Source: Colwellia sp.
Lineage (GTDB): Bacteria > Pseudomonadota > Gammaproteobacteria > Enterobacterales > Alteromonadaceae
Reading direction: 5' to 3'
Length of the DNA: 64,000 bases
Assembly (NCBI GenBank): GCA_013215295.1
Contig: JABSOZ010000007.1
Location: 62,001 to 126,000, forward strand
Below are positions 18,528 through 28,170 of the stretch, in pieces. Position 1 is the first letter of the stretch. Each line of letters begins with the position of its first letter. The position numbers and the translations under genes are program-made. The notes beneath the pieces were generated by a model. That model was not told where the DNA came from. It searched no databases and saw nothing but the letters and a program-made list of their open reading frames with translations.

Positions 18528-18559
18528 AAAAAGCAAAGAAAATGTGTTCTTTGCTTTTT
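18528..18559. terminator. Bidirectional terminator between prpF and the chemoreceptor gene
   Basis: AAAAAGCAAAGAA and TTCTTTGCTTTTT form a perfect 13-bp stem around AATGTG. The outer A and T runs serve both strands, suiting the convergent genes at 18506 and 18572. Confidence 0.9.
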
Positions 18560-18571
18560 ATAGATTTTTAA

Positions 18572-20290
18572 TTATTTATTAGTAAAACGTTTTAATTGTT
18601 TATTAATATTGTTAGCTGCTAAGTTTATTTCTTCAGCCATTTGAGATAGCTGTATGGCATTATTATTAGATTCATGAGTTACTTGATTAATACTGTCAAT
18701 ATTAGCGTGTATTTCCTCACCAATAGATGTTTGCTCTTTAGTCGCTGAAGAAATTTGTAAACTTTGCTCTTGAATTGAAGCGATGGCATTACCGACTGTA
18801 CTGATCACTTGTTGAGCTTCTTGAGCTTTGTTTTCACTTAATTCGATGTTTTTATTTCCTTCTTTAATCGATTGAACCGCAGATTTTGCACTGTGTTGTA
18901 ACTGCTCAATCATCTTATTAATTTCTTCTGTTGATTCTTGTGTTCGACTGGCGAGTGTTCTCACTTCATCAGCAACAACTGCGAAACCGCGACCTTGATC
19001 GCCTGCGCGCGCCGCCTCTATGGCAGCATTTAGTGCTAATAAATTAGTTTGTTCGGCAATGCCACGTATTACATCTAAAACACTGCCTATGTTTTGACTG
19101 TCCTTTTCCAAACCAATAACGACCTCAGCAGCTTGCTGCATACTTTTTGATAATGCTTGCACCGACTGCAAATTTTCACTAATAAGTAGCTGGCTATGTT
19201 CCGATTGTTGTTGGGTTTCTTGGCTATTACTTGTTGTGTTTGCAACTATAGCTGCCATTTCTTTTGTTGCAGAAATCATTTCGTTCATCGAACAGGATAC
19301 TTGTTCGGTAACTTGCTGTTGATTAACAGAGCTTTGTTGTGTTTGCTCTGTAATATTAGCCATTTCAGATGTAGTTTCTGTTAATTGACTGACCTGAGTG
19401 CTGATTTTTGACATGGTTTTTTCTAATTGCACGATAAAGTTATTAAATGCGGAGGCGATACTTCCTATTTCATCAGTTGGCGTTTCATTTAATCTTTGGC
19501 TTAAGTCACCATCGCCATTAGCTATTTCTTGAAGTGCAGCGTGAACACTTCTTAAACGATTAGAAATTAAACGTCTAAACATTATAAATAATAAAATTGC
19601 GGTAGAAGATACGGCTATTAATACAATGACGGTGATAGTTGTGTTTAGGTGAGAAGCGTTGATTAACTGTTTATCAATAGGGAGTTGTACTTCTAAAATT
19701 CCGCGTATATCTTTTAACTGCCAGTCATTTTTAGGAGTTTCTGGGTGGCTATTATGACAATTTACACAACCTTGTTGTGTCATTGTATCTGCAAGAGCCA
19801 CACGCACGACTTCTCTACCATTAATATTTTCAACACGTGAAAATGTTTTAGATGTATTGTTCTTTAAAGCTGTCCAAGCTTCTTTAGCAAAGTTATCTAA
19901 TCTACGCTCTGCTCTGTTAGGGAAAGGGTAGGGGCTGTACAGTTTTAAAGTAATAATGTCATTTTTCGCAAATGCTTCGCTAATTTCATGAATAAAAGTT
20001 GCCGGTAAGGGGATTACTTTATCTTTACCTTTGTGCCGATAATCTGCGGTAACATCTGAAGTGCTAAGTACTTTTTTTATCACGTTTTTAGTGTAATAAC
20101 CACGGATAGTTTTGTATTGTTTTACGGTGTTTTCTGCAGTAGCAATGGCAGAATCTATGGTGTGTTTTTGTGTCACTGAAGGCACATAAACGAGGAGGAT
20201 TACGATCACCCCAACAAAAATAACTAATAAAGGTGTGAATAAACGGGTACTGAGCTTGTCGAAAAAATTGATAGATGAATGTACAAGCAT
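18572..20290 (-). CDS. Methyl-accepting chemotaxis protein with haem-type (Tll0287-like) sensor domain
   Basis: The 572-residue receptor has one membrane segment at about residues 19-36, a periplasmic Tll0287-like (DUF3365) domain to about residue 205, a second segment around residues 208-230, a HAMP domain, and a signalling domain whose tip includes the conserved [21 protein letters not shown] and VRTLA. The sensor has a single c-type haem motif, CVNCH, near residue 183, so it may sense redox state, oxygen or a diatomic gas. No C-terminal CheR-tethering pentapeptide is present. It stands alone between terminators. Confidence 0.93.
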   Translation of the reverse strand: MLVHSSINFFDKLSTRLFTPLLVIFVGVIVILLVYVPSVTQKHTIDSAIATAENTVKQYKTIRGYYTKNVIKKVLSTSDVTADYRHKGKDKVIPLPATFIHEISEAFAKNDIITLKLYSPYPFPNRAERRLDNFAKEAWTALKNNTSKTFSRVENINGREVVRVALADTMTQQGCVNCHNSHPETPKNDWQLKDIRGILEVQLPIDKQLINASHLNTTITVIVLIAVSSTAILLFIMFRRLISNRLRSVHAALQEIANGDGDLSQRLNETPTDEIGSIASAFNNFIVQLEKTMSKISTQVSQLTETTSEMANITEQTQQSSVNQQQVTEQVSCSMNEMISATKEMAAIVANTTSNSQETQQQSEHSQLLISENLQSVQALSKSMQQAAEVVIGLEKDSQNIGSVLDVIRGIAEQTNLLALNAAIEAARAGDQGRGFAVVADEVRTLASRTQESTEEINKMIEQLQHSAKSAVQSIKEGNKNIELSENKAQEAQQVISTVGNAIASIQEQSLQISSATKEQTSIGEEIHANIDSINQVTHESNNNAIQLSQMAEEINLAANNINKQLKRFTNK

Positions 20291-20440
20291 AACATGCGGC
20301 TAATTTGATAAAACATAGGTTTAATTTTAGTAGAAAATATTCATTTTTCAAATCAACATCAAAACATTTTGAGAATGCTCATCTTTGTCTTATAAAAAAC
20401 AACTCTCAGCTAAGGTATTGATAATAAATATAAAAGTGTT

Positions 20441-20467
20441 ATAAAAAAAAGCCCTGCAAGCAGGGCT
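20441..20467 (-). terminator. Rho-independent terminator of the dgcNA transcript
   Basis: On the minus strand GCCCTGC and GCAGGGC pair around a 2-nt centre and run into eight T residues (plus-strand A run at 20443-20450). It lies 54 bp past the stop of the gene at 20521. Confidence 0.9.
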
Positions 20468-20520
20468 AAGACATTTCAATATTATGAAGTCTAAAAGGGA
20501 ATCAAGAGGAACACTAAAAC

Positions 20521-21588
20521 TTAAATAATGAGTAAATTACTCGCGGCTTGCAATGTCTGAGGACCACCCCATAAAATTGGCGGAAGAGGTTGCATCACAC
20601 CTTTGTCAAAACTGAAACCAAACTCTCGGTCGTCGCGAATAAGTAATGGGCCATCTAAATCTACATAACGCGCTTCACTGACTAATAATGCTGCTGGTGC
20701 CATCGCTAAAGAGCTTGCTACCATACAACCTAGCATAATATCGAACCCTTGCTGTTTGGCTTGTTGAGCTAATAAAACAGCTTCAGTTAAACCACCTGTT
20801 TTATCGAGCTTAATGTTAACCACTTGATAGCGACCTTTTAAATAATCAAGCTCAGCTCGAGTATGACAAGATTCATCAGCGCAAAGCGGAATTGGGGAGT
20901 CAAAGTCAATTAAGTCTTGATCATGTCCTGCAGCAAGTGGTTGCTCAATTAAGATGACATTTAATGCTTTAAGTTGCTCACAGCAATTACGTAAATCGTC
21001 GATAGACCATCCTTCGTTAGCATCGACAATAAACTCACTGTCAGGTGCTGCTTGTGCAATGGCGGTCATTTTCTCGATGATGTCTTGATTATCAAGTTTA
21101 ACTTTCACCAATGGCGGCTTGTTAAGTTTAGCGACTGCTTCTGCCATAGCCACTGGAGTATCAATACTTAATGTTTGAGCAGTAATACAGGCTTTGGAAG
21201 GCTTAAGGAGTAATAATTTTTCTACACTTGTATGACGCTGTTTAGCTTGTAGATCCCACCAAGCACAATCTAAAGCATTTCGAGTTGCCCCTGCGGGTAA
21301 AGACGAAAGCATTTCGTTCATGTTTTCATTAGACAAGTCGGTCAGCGCCAGAGCGTTAACTTGTTCCATAGCAATATCAACAGATTCGTTATAACGCGCA
21401 TAGGGTACCGCTTCAGCCCAGCCACAATGTGTGCCGTCATCTATGGTAACAACAATAACGTCTGCTTGGGTTTTTGCGCCACGAGCAATACGAAACACAT
21501 TTTTTAGTGGTTGTTTTTCATTAAAAATGTTGACGGTCAGCTTATGAGTAAACGGTTGTTGTTTGCTTGTCGCCTTTTCAAATACCAT
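20521..21588 (-). CDS. dgcA: N-acetyl-D-glutamate racemase / dipeptide epimerase family
   Basis: The 355-residue protein is an enolase-superfamily enzyme of the L-Ala-D/L-Glu epimerase group. The catalytic pieces are VKVKLD (KxK lysine), FIVDANEGW, LIEQPL and CADES as metal ligands, and the NIKLDKTGG lysine. Its fusion-tight pairing with the DUF1611 gene (TAATG overlap, one base shared) matches the DgcN-DgcA pair reported for marine D-glutamate catabolism, where DgcA racemises N-acetyl-D-glutamate. A true dipeptide epimerase acting on muropeptide L-Ala-D-Glu is the alternative. A terminator follows. Confidence 0.85.
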   Translation of the reverse strand: MVFEKATSKQQPFTHKLTVNIFNEKQPLKNVFRIARGAKTQADVIVVTIDDGTHCGWAEAVPYARYNESVDIAMEQVNALALTDLSNENMNEMLSSLPAGATRNALDCAWWDLQAKQRHTSVEKLLLLKPSKACITAQTLSIDTPVAMAEAVAKLNKPPLVKVKLDNQDIIEKMTAIAQAAPDSEFIVDANEGWSIDDLRNCCEQLKALNVILIEQPLAAGHDQDLIDFDSPIPLCADESCHTRAELDYLKGRYQVVNIKLDKTGGLTEAVLLAQQAKQQGFDIMLGCMVASSLAMAPAALLVSEARYVDLDGPLLIRDDREFGFSFDKGVMQPLPPILWGGPQTLQAASNLLII

Positions 21589-22583
21589 TACAAGTTCGCC
21601 ACTATGCTATCGGTACCATCTCTAAGTGGATCGACACAAGGTAGAGAAAATTCTTCGCTTAATTTGGCACAAATACGTTGTCCTTCTTCAACACTGACAC
21701 TTGAAGTATTAACCGTAATACCGACAACTTTTACATTTGGGTTGGTTAATCTTGCTGCATGTAAATTTAATGTGATAGTTGTTTCAATACTCGGAAATTG
21801 ACTATGAGGCAAGCCGCGCATATAACTACGATTTAAATCATGACAAATAACCAAAGCGTCAGGTTGAGAGCCATGTAGTAACCCCAAACTAACACCGGCG
21901 AAAGCAGGGTGAGAAAGTGATCCTTGACCTTCAATAATATCCCAATGTTCACTGTCATTATTAGGAGATAAAGACTCAGCGGCACCTGATAAAAAGTCTG
22001 AAATAACACAATCAATCGCCACACCATTACCTGCTATTAAAATACCGCATTGACCTGTTGCGCGAAAATCAACACTTATTTTATGCTTTTTCATCGATTT
22101 TTCTAGGCTTAGCGAGGTATACATTTTTCCAACTGAGCAGTCAGTTCCTACAGTAAGTAATCTTTTACCTGTACGCTTAACGCCAGTACCCGTCAAAAAA
22201 TCGGCTTTAGGATGACGAATATCAAGTAATTTTTGATTTGTTTCTTTCGCTTTAGCGACAATTGCTGGGAAATCGGTAAGTTTATTGTGCAAGCCACTGA
22301 CAATGTCCATGCCATTGTCTAAAGCTTCAATAATATATGGCAGCCATTTTTTGTCTAATACACCACCACTGTTGGCAAAACCAAGAATGAAAGATTTTGC
22401 TCCTTTCTCAGCGGCTTGCTTGATATTTAATTTTTCAATGCCCGTTGAAACTTTACAGCCAGAAACCGAATATTCTCCAATGCACAGTTCTGGGCGCCAA
22501 TCTGAAACACCACGAGCCATTTTTATTGAGAGTTGGTCGGTGGCGTCACCGATAAATAATAAGTATGGAGAAGTAATATGCAT
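21588..22583 (-). CDS. dgcN: D-glutamate N-acetyltransferase DgcN (DUF1611)
   Basis: The 331-residue DUF1611 protein has an N-terminal Rossmann-like part and a C-terminal P-loop domain with GTDCSVGKMYTSLSLEK near residue 173 and the later IEGQGSLSHPAF block. DUF1611 proteins paired with an enolase-superfamily partner were shown to acetylate D-glutamate in the first step of D-Glu use in marine bacteria. The stop TAA overlaps the dgcA ATG. A perfect LysR-type T-N11-A palindrome lies 93 bp before the start, which points to control by the adjacent LysR gene. Confidence 0.87.
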   Translation of the reverse strand: MHITSPYLLFIGDATDQLSIKMARGVSDWRPELCIGEYSVSGCKVSTGIEKLNIKQAAEKGAKSFILGFANSGGVLDKKWLPYIIEALDNGMDIVSGLHNKLTDFPAIVAKAKETNQKLLDIRHPKADFLTGTGVKRTGKRLLTVGTDCSVGKMYTSLSLEKSMKKHKISVDFRATGQCGILIAGNGVAIDCVISDFLSGAAESLSPNNDSEHWDIIEGQGSLSHPAFAGVSLGLLHGSQPDALVICHDLNRSYMRGLPHSQFPSIETTITLNLHAARLTNPNVKVVGITVNTSSVSVEEGQRICAKLSEEFSLPCVDPLRDGTDSIVANL

Positions 22584-22675
22584 AGCAGTATTCCTAAAGT
22601 TAAACGTATATAATTTTTATATCTCTAGCTTAACCGAGTGACCATGCATTAAAAGTGATAAGGTTTTTACTAACC

Positions 22676-22690
22676 ATAACCTAGGGTTAT
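22676..22690. promoter_or_regulatory. LysR-type box upstream of dgcN
   Basis: ATAACCTAGGGTTAT is a perfect palindrome around TAG and fits the T-N11-A rule. It sits between dgcR and dgcN, 93 bp before the dgcN start. Related boxes occur at 24989, 25060 and 32130. Confidence 0.7.
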
Positions 22691-22729
22691 GCTCTGATAT
22701 TTGTAACGTTTACTTTAGATAAAATTCTT

Positions 22730-23605
22730 TTAAAATCCTTGGGTTAGATATGGGGTGAACTCATCAATTACCTTGGAGTTCTTGCGATTTTCAAGATGAA
22801 CCGCATTAATACTAAAAGTTAAAGCGGGTTCAAATGATGCTATAGCGACATTTTCGCTTAAGTTACCTTCTGCGGTAAAGCGGTCAACAACACATACACC
22901 AACGCCCCTAGCAACTAGACGGGAGGCAATAAAATAGGTTTGCACTTTGATTTTCGATTTGTAATTTATGTCTTCTTCCATAATTCTCGTCCATAACATG
23001 TCAGCTAAGGGACCGCTGTCGCTTATATCAATAAATTCGAGATCACAGACGTCGCTTAGGGTTAATTTATCTGGACTATGGGGGAACTTGTCCTTCGGGT
23101 AAACAATAACGAGTTCAGATTGTGCTAATGGAACAGATGTTAAGCCAGGCAGCGTTTTAGGCGAAAATAAAACCGCTAGATCACATTTGTGCTCTAACAA
23201 CGTTTGCATCATATCGTCGTTATGTATAGTTTGAATATCGAAGGTGACATTAGGGTAGTCTTTGTGGAATTTTGCAATAACATTTGGAATAACATCAAAG
23301 CCAAGGGCAGGTGAAACCCCTAGGCTAATACTGCCAAACTCAGATTTTCTAATATTCTGTGCGGTATTTTTAATTGAACGCATTTGCTGATAAATTTTAT
23401 CTACTTCATCGAAAAGCATTTCAGCTTCGTCGGTAGGGATCAAACGTCCTTTGACCCGGTCAAATAAGTTAAATCCTAATTGTAATTCCGCATGAGATAA
23501 CACTTTACTGACAGAGGGTTGTGATACATGCAATATTTTAGCTGCATTGGTGATTGAACCTGTCGTGTAGATAGCATGAAAAATTTCAATATGTCTTAAG
23601 CGCAT
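22730..23605 (-). CDS. dgcR: LysR family regulator of the D-glutamate locus
   Basis: The 291-residue LysR regulator has a winged helix at residues 1-60 (GSITNAAKILHVSQPSVSKVL) and a periplasmic-binding-like effector domain from about residue 90. Its place directly before dgcN matches DgcR, the reported activator of dgcN-dgcA that responds to D-glutamate. The symbol is given by context and family; the effector is inferred. It lies 41 bp downstream of gltS and 146 bp upstream of dgcN. Four T-N11-A boxes nearby are candidate targets. Confidence 0.83.
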   Translation of the reverse strand: MRLRHIEIFHAIYTTGSITNAAKILHVSQPSVSKVLSHAELQLGFNLFDRVKGRLIPTDEAEMLFDEVDKIYQQMRSIKNTAQNIRKSEFGSISLGVSPALGFDVIPNVIAKFHKDYPNVTFDIQTIHNDDMMQTLLEHKCDLAVLFSPKTLPGLTSVPLAQSELVIVYPKDKFPHSPDKLTLSDVCDLEFIDISDSGPLADMLWTRIMEEDINYKSKIKVQTYFIASRLVARGVGVCVVDRFTAEGNLSENVAIASFEPALTFSINAVHLENRKNSKVIDEFTPYLTQGF

Positions 23606-23646
23606 GATGTCCCTTAAAAGTAAAATATGGTTTATCTAAGTTAATG

Positions 23647-24861
23647 CTAGCCCATCATGAATGGAAAGCTTAAAAATAACTGTATTACTAAAGCATTGGT
23701 AATATCAATAAAAAATGCGCCCACCAAAGGAACAACCAAAAAAGCTTGTGGGGAAGGACCATGTCGAGAAACCAAAGATTCCATATTGGCAACCGCAGTT
23801 GGTGTGGCGCCTAAGCCAAAACCACAGTGTCCACCCGCCATAATTGCAGCGTGATAATTTTTTCCCATTATTCTAAAAGTGATAAAATAAGCAAATAACA
23901 TCAGCATGACAGCTTGTACGAGGATCATAAAAATCATTGGGCCAGCTAAGCTCACTAACTCCCAAATTTTCAGAGACATTAACGCCATGGCTAAAAACAT
24001 TGAAAGTGCCATCGTACCCCATAAATCAATACATGCTCTGCTAATTTTATAGGTTTTAGTGAACTCAGTAAAATTGGTAATCACAACGCCCACTAATAAT
24101 GGAATTAAAAAAGCAGGTAAGATAACGTCAACAGATTTTAGCGCTAAATAACCGATATTACCTAAATACATACAGCTTAAGATAACAAATAAAGTTTCCA
24201 TCATCTTTCTCGGTGTAACCAGGTCATGATCATCAGGATCATAGGTGATGGTATCGTCGAGTTCCTCGTGGTATGAGTTATCGGGTTTCAAATTGTATTT
24301 TGTGATCAGCCTTTTACTGACAGGCCCACCAACAAGTCCACCTAAAATAAGACCTAATGTTGCGGCTGCCATCGCTAATTCAAAGACACTGCTCGGTAAA
24401 CCATACTCATTAATGAATAAGTCAGAGTATGTCGCACCATTACCATGGCCGCCAGAAAGGGTAACTGAACCACCAATCAGTCCCATTAACGGGTCTAGTC
24501 CTGAAGCCATTGCTATGGAAACACCTACAGCATTTTGAACAAGTAAATATAAGGTGGCGACACCAAGAAATAATAAAACTTTAGGTCCACCTTTAATAAG
24601 TAAAGCAAAACTTGCCCCTAAGCCAACGGTAGTAAAAAATATTGTCATTAATGGTGTTTTAAAAGACATGTCAAATTGAAAGTTTATCTCAAAGTAGAGA
24701 TATAAAATGGCTGAAAGTATTGAAAATACAATGCCACCTACTACGGGTTCAGGAATATTATTATTTTTCAAAAACATCACTTTGCTATTGAGAAAATAAC
24801 CGGTGAAAAGGATTAACAAAGCGATTATGAACGTTTCAATTATCGATATCTCTAGTTGCAT
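23647..24861 (-). CDS. gltS: Sodium/glutamate symporter
   Basis: GltS takes up glutamate with sodium across the inner membrane and accepts both L- and D-glutamate in E. coli. The 404-residue protein has about 10 membrane segments and two inverted halves, with the hairpin motifs GGSVTLSGGHGNGATYSD near residue 150 and GGHCGFGLGATPTAVANM near residue 345. The length matches the family. It is the first gene of a probable gltS-dgcR transcript, and a LysR-type box lies 128 bp upstream. The substrate here is most likely D-glutamate, by context. Confidence 0.94.
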   Translation of the reverse strand: MQLEISIIETFIIALLILFTGYFLNSKVMFLKNNNIPEPVVGGIVFSILSAILYLYFEINFQFDMSFKTPLMTIFFTTVGLGASFALLIKGGPKVLLFLGVATLYLLVQNAVGVSIAMASGLDPLMGLIGGSVTLSGGHGNGATYSDLFINEYGLPSSVFELAMAAATLGLILGGLVGGPVSKRLITKYNLKPDNSYHEELDDTITYDPDDHDLVTPRKMMETLFVILSCMYLGNIGYLALKSVDVILPAFLIPLLVGVVITNFTEFTKTYKISRACIDLWGTMALSMFLAMALMSLKIWELVSLAGPMIFMILVQAVMLMLFAYFITFRIMGKNYHAAIMAGGHCGFGLGATPTAVANMESLVSRHGPSPQAFLVVPLVGAFFIDITNALVIQLFLSFPFMMG

Positions 24862-24988
24862 GTGAGTAATAGCCCTTATTTTTTTATGACACTTTTATTA
24901 TTATAATGAATAAATTGTAAATTCAAAAATAGAAATCTGATTGTAGAGGGTAATCAAACAATAAGCAGTTCAAAAAGTTAACAAAACC

Positions 24989-25003
24989 ATAACCGCAGGT
25001 TCT
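24989..25003. promoter_or_regulatory. LysR-type box on the gltS side
   Basis: ATAACCGCAGGTTCT shares the ATAACC-n3-GGTT layout of the dgcN box but lacks the last A of the T-N11-A rule. It is 128 bp before the gltS start. Confidence 0.45.
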
Positions 25004-25059
25004 ACACCTTCAGCAGACGAACATAAAAAACGCTGACTTTATGCTAATCTTAATTGTGC

Positions 25060-25074
25060 ATAACTTTAGGTTAT
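25060..25074. promoter_or_regulatory. LysR-type box on the TonB receptor side
   Basis: ATAACTTTAGGTTAT has 5-bp perfect arms and obeys T-N11-A. It is 127 bp before the ATG at 25201. Confidence 0.6.
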
Positions 25075-25200
25075 AGGGTTCAGATATTCTAATCATGGTA
25101 TTTTTCAGTGACATTGGGCAAGGTGAGTTTAATAAAAAAATGATCGGATAAAAATATTCGACAAAAAATTACCACAATTAAACTATACAAGGTGGAAGAG

Positions 25201-28071
25201 ATGAAACAGCAAACAACAAGCGGCTATAAACTAAAACACTTGAGCTTATGTGTTATTACTGCATTAGCAACCCAAGTCACTTTTCAAGCACATGCCGAAG
25301 AAACTTCAACTGCAGCAGAAGAAAAGAAAGTAGAACGCATCAGTGTTATTGGTTCTAACGTTAAACGTGCTACAGATATTAGTGCATTGCCCGTAACAAC
25401 AATGACGGCTGCGGATATTGAAAACTCTGCTGCAATGACAGGAGATGAACTACTACGCTCTATCCCACAAATGGGCTCTGTAAATTTTGGTGAAACTACA
25501 GGTTCTTCAAACGTAAATGATGCCCGTGGCGATGTTGGCTCATTCAACCTTCGTGGTTTAGGTGCGGGTAATACCTTGGTATTACTTAATGGTCGCCGCA
25601 TGGTCAATCATCCCGGTACACAATCAAAATCAGGCGCTAACAAAGTCCCCGTAAATACGGTTAACTCAAATACTTTACCCGTATCAGGCCTACGTTCATT
25701 AGAAGTGTTACGTGATGGCGCTGCTGCGGTATACGGCTCAGATGCTATTGCTGGTGTAATTAATTATGCACTTGATAGTGAGTACGTTGGCAACAAAATG
25801 AGCCTTAGACATGGCGGCTCGCAAGGTACACCATTAAATGAAACAACCTTTACCTACTTAGGTGGTGTTGAACTCAATAATGGCCTTTCTAACCTTGTTG
25901 GCTCTTTAAGTATTTATAACCGCAATGGCATGATGGCAACAGAACGTCCATATTCGGCAAGTCACGACAGACGTGAATACGCAGGTTTACCTGAAGAATT
26001 TATTGGTGACACACAATTAGATAACCGAAGTTCAGATACACCTTGGGGCGAGTTTGACAGTGATACTTTTGGACGATTTCACCTACAACCAGATACTTTG
26101 GATGGCTGTGTAGATTCACCACTCGCTGTTGAAGGTGTTTGTGTTGATAAAGGCAGTTCAGGCCGAGATATTCGTTTTGATCGAGGAACCACTCGTCCTT
26201 TATCTTCAGATGCAAAAAGAGTTAACTTTTACACGCATTTTACTCATGAAGTTAATGATGATGTAGAGTTTTTTGCGGAAGGTATTTATTACCAAGCACA
26301 ACTTACTAATCAATCAGAGCAAAATCATAATGGTAGTAAACATCGCTTTGATATATCTGCAGATGCCTTTTATAACCCTTTTGGCGAAGAAGTAACCTTA
26401 CGTAGATATCGTCCTACTGATATTGGGCCAAGAACGGTTACAGTGGATGATAGTAGTTTTCGAGTACTCGCCGGTTTTAAAGGTTATATGGGTGAATGGG
26501 ATTGGGAAAGTGCTGTATTTTATAGCGAAGCAGAAACCAATGACCGTAGCACACGTATTGATATAAATGCCTTTGAAAAAGCAGTAAACAGTACAGATGC
26601 AGCGACAGCTTACAACGTTTTTGGTGGTGGTGATGTTAACAATCCTAATACTATTGGTGATAGACCATTAGTTTCAACGTCAATCAGCGATCAATTTTTA
26701 ATTCAAGCGAGAACTGACTCTGAAACAAGCTTAGCGTCGTTTGATTTTAAAGCCAGTAATGCTGAATTATTCTCTATGCCTGCCGGCGATGCTGGTCTTG
26801 CTATAGGTGTTGAGTTTCGCCGTGAAACTTACGACAGTGACCGTTCTAAGTATGTAGATGGCAGCCTGCCTTTTACTGATTCTTCAGGTGTTGTTAATCA
26901 AAGTTCATTGTATGGTAGTAGCGCAACAACTGATTCTAGTGCTAGCCGTAATGTTGGTTCAGCTTATGCCGAAATTATCTTGCCATTACTTGACAGTGGT
27001 GATCAGTATGCCGAAGTTCAACTGGCAGCACGCTATGAAAACTTTTCTGATGGCGGTGACGCACTCAAACCTAAAATTGCTTTATTTTATAAACCCACTG
27101 ATTGGTTAAGTGTAAGAGCATCGTATGCTGGTGGCTTTAAAGTACCTGGTTTACAGCAAAGCTCTGAAGAAGCAAGCATGCCGCGTCGTTCTTCTAAGTA
27201 TGACCCTGTAATTGATGAAAGCTATGCTGTTATTGATAACCGTCAAGGTAATTCAGACCTTGAGCCAGAAGACAGTGTGAATACCTCATTTGGACTGGTT
27301 TTTGAACCGACTGATAATTTAACCTTTACTATCGATTATTGGAATATTGACCAAGAAAACCTTGTTTTCCTTGCTCCTTATGAAACAGTGCTAGCACACG
27401 ATTATGTGATACGCCAAGACGGTGGTGCAGGTAACCCTAATGTTATTCGTGACGGTGATCTAGTTGCAAGCCAAGTCAATAACCGATATATCAATGCAGC
27501 AAGCCAAGAGTTGGCTGGACTTGATTTTGGCATCGTATATGACTTTGAAACATCGTTTGGTAATTTTGAGTTCAACATTAATGCAGCACATTTAACTAAA
27601 TATGAAACATCTGTTGATAGTCTTTCTGCAATCGTACTTGAAGCACAGAAAGATTTAGATAAATATCCTAACCTTGCCGAAGTAGAAGTTGCTGGAGTAG
27701 GCGATTTAATATTACAAGATGGTAATCCTGAATGGCGCGCTAAATCGTCACTTAACTGGAAACTTAATCAATGGGGAGCTGGTATAAGTGTTAATTACGT
27801 CAGTGAATTTATTGATACCAGTACAAACTATACTAATGATGATGACGTGAAAATATTTTTACCGATTGCTAGTATGACAACCGTCAATGTATATGCGTCA
27901 TATAAATTTGGTGAAGGAAGTCCTCTTAATGGTACATACGCTCGATTAGGTGTTCGAAATATTGCTGACGAAGAGCCACCAATGGCAGATAACTACTGGC
28001 ATGGTTATTCTGGCGATTATCACTCAAACCGTGGTCGTTACGTATATTTAAATCTAAGTAAATCATTTTAA
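25201..28071 (+). CDS. TonB-dependent receptor
   Basis: The 956-residue outer-membrane transporter has a signal peptide to about residue 32, a plug domain with FNLRGLGAGNTLVLLNGRRM and VLRDGAAAVYGSDAIAGVIN, and a long beta-barrel ending in YVYLNLSKSF with the expected C-terminal Phe. I chose ATG 25201 because AAGG lies 8 bp before it; a GTG at 25192 is also in frame. It precedes a peptidase and a D-amino acid deacylase and carries a LysR-type box, so it probably imports a D-glutamate-containing oligomer. The substrate is inferred only. Confidence 0.93.
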   Translation: MKQQTTSGYKLKHLSLCVITALATQVTFQAHAEETSTAAEEKKVERISVIGSNVKRATDISALPVTTMTAADIENSAAMTGDELLRSIPQMGSVNFGETTGSSNVNDARGDVGSFNLRGLGAGNTLVLLNGRRMVNHPGTQSKSGANKVPVNTVNSNTLPVSGLRSLEVLRDGAAAVYGSDAIAGVINYALDSEYVGNKMSLRHGGSQGTPLNETTFTYLGGVELNNGLSNLVGSLSIYNRNGMMATERPYSASHDRREYAGLPEEFIGDTQLDNRSSDTPWGEFDSDTFGRFHLQPDTLDGCVDSPLAVEGVCVDKGSSGRDIRFDRGTTRPLSSDAKRVNFYTHFTHEVNDDVEFFAEGIYYQAQLTNQSEQNHNGSKHRFDISADAFYNPFGEEVTLRRYRPTDIGPRTVTVDDSSFRVLAGFKGYMGEWDWESAVFYSEAETNDRSTRIDINAFEKAVNSTDAATAYNVFGGGDVNNPNTIGDRPLVSTSISDQFLIQARTDSETSLASFDFKASNAELFSMPAGDAGLAIGVEFRRETYDSDRSKYVDGSLPFTDSSGVVNQSSLYGSSATTDSSASRNVGSAYAEIILPLLDSGDQYAEVQLAARYENFSDGGDALKPKIALFYKPTDWLSVRASYAGGFKVPGLQQSSEEASMPRRSSKYDPVIDESYAVIDNRQGNSDLEPEDSVNTSFGLVFEPTDNLTFTIDYWNIDQENLVFLAPYETVLAHDYVIRQDGGAGNPNVIRDGDLVASQVNNRYINAASQELAGLDFGIVYDFETSFGNFEFNINAAHLTKYETSVDSLSAIVLEAQKDLDKYPNLAEVEVAGVGDLILQDGNPEWRAKSSLNWKLNQWGAGISVNYVSEFIDTSTNYTNDDDVKIFLPIASMTTVNVYASYKFGEGSPLNGTYARLGVRNIADEEPPMADNYWHGYSGDYHSNRGRYVYLNLSKSF

Positions 28072-28105
28072 GCATTAACATTTTCTTATTGTAAAATAAC
28101 AAAAG

Positions 28106-28140
28106 TGGCTCGGCAGATATATTTAGCCGAGCCATTTTTA
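28106..28140 (+). terminator. Terminator after the TonB receptor gene
   Basis: TGGCTCGGC and GCCGAGCCA form a perfect 9-bp stem around an 11-nt loop, followed by TTTTTA. It lies 31 bp before the peptidase start, so readthrough or a second promoter is needed for the downstream genes. Confidence 0.88.
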
Positions 28141-28170
28141 TATTAGCCATTCAACTTTATAAGATTAATC

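Larger units (their letters stand above)
24862..25200. other. Divergent regulatory region, gltS / TonB receptor
   Basis: This 339-bp AT-rich stretch has no convincing ORF. It holds two LysR-type boxes (24989-25003 and 25060-25074) placed so that one faces gltS and the other the TonB-dependent receptor gene. Confidence 0.65.
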
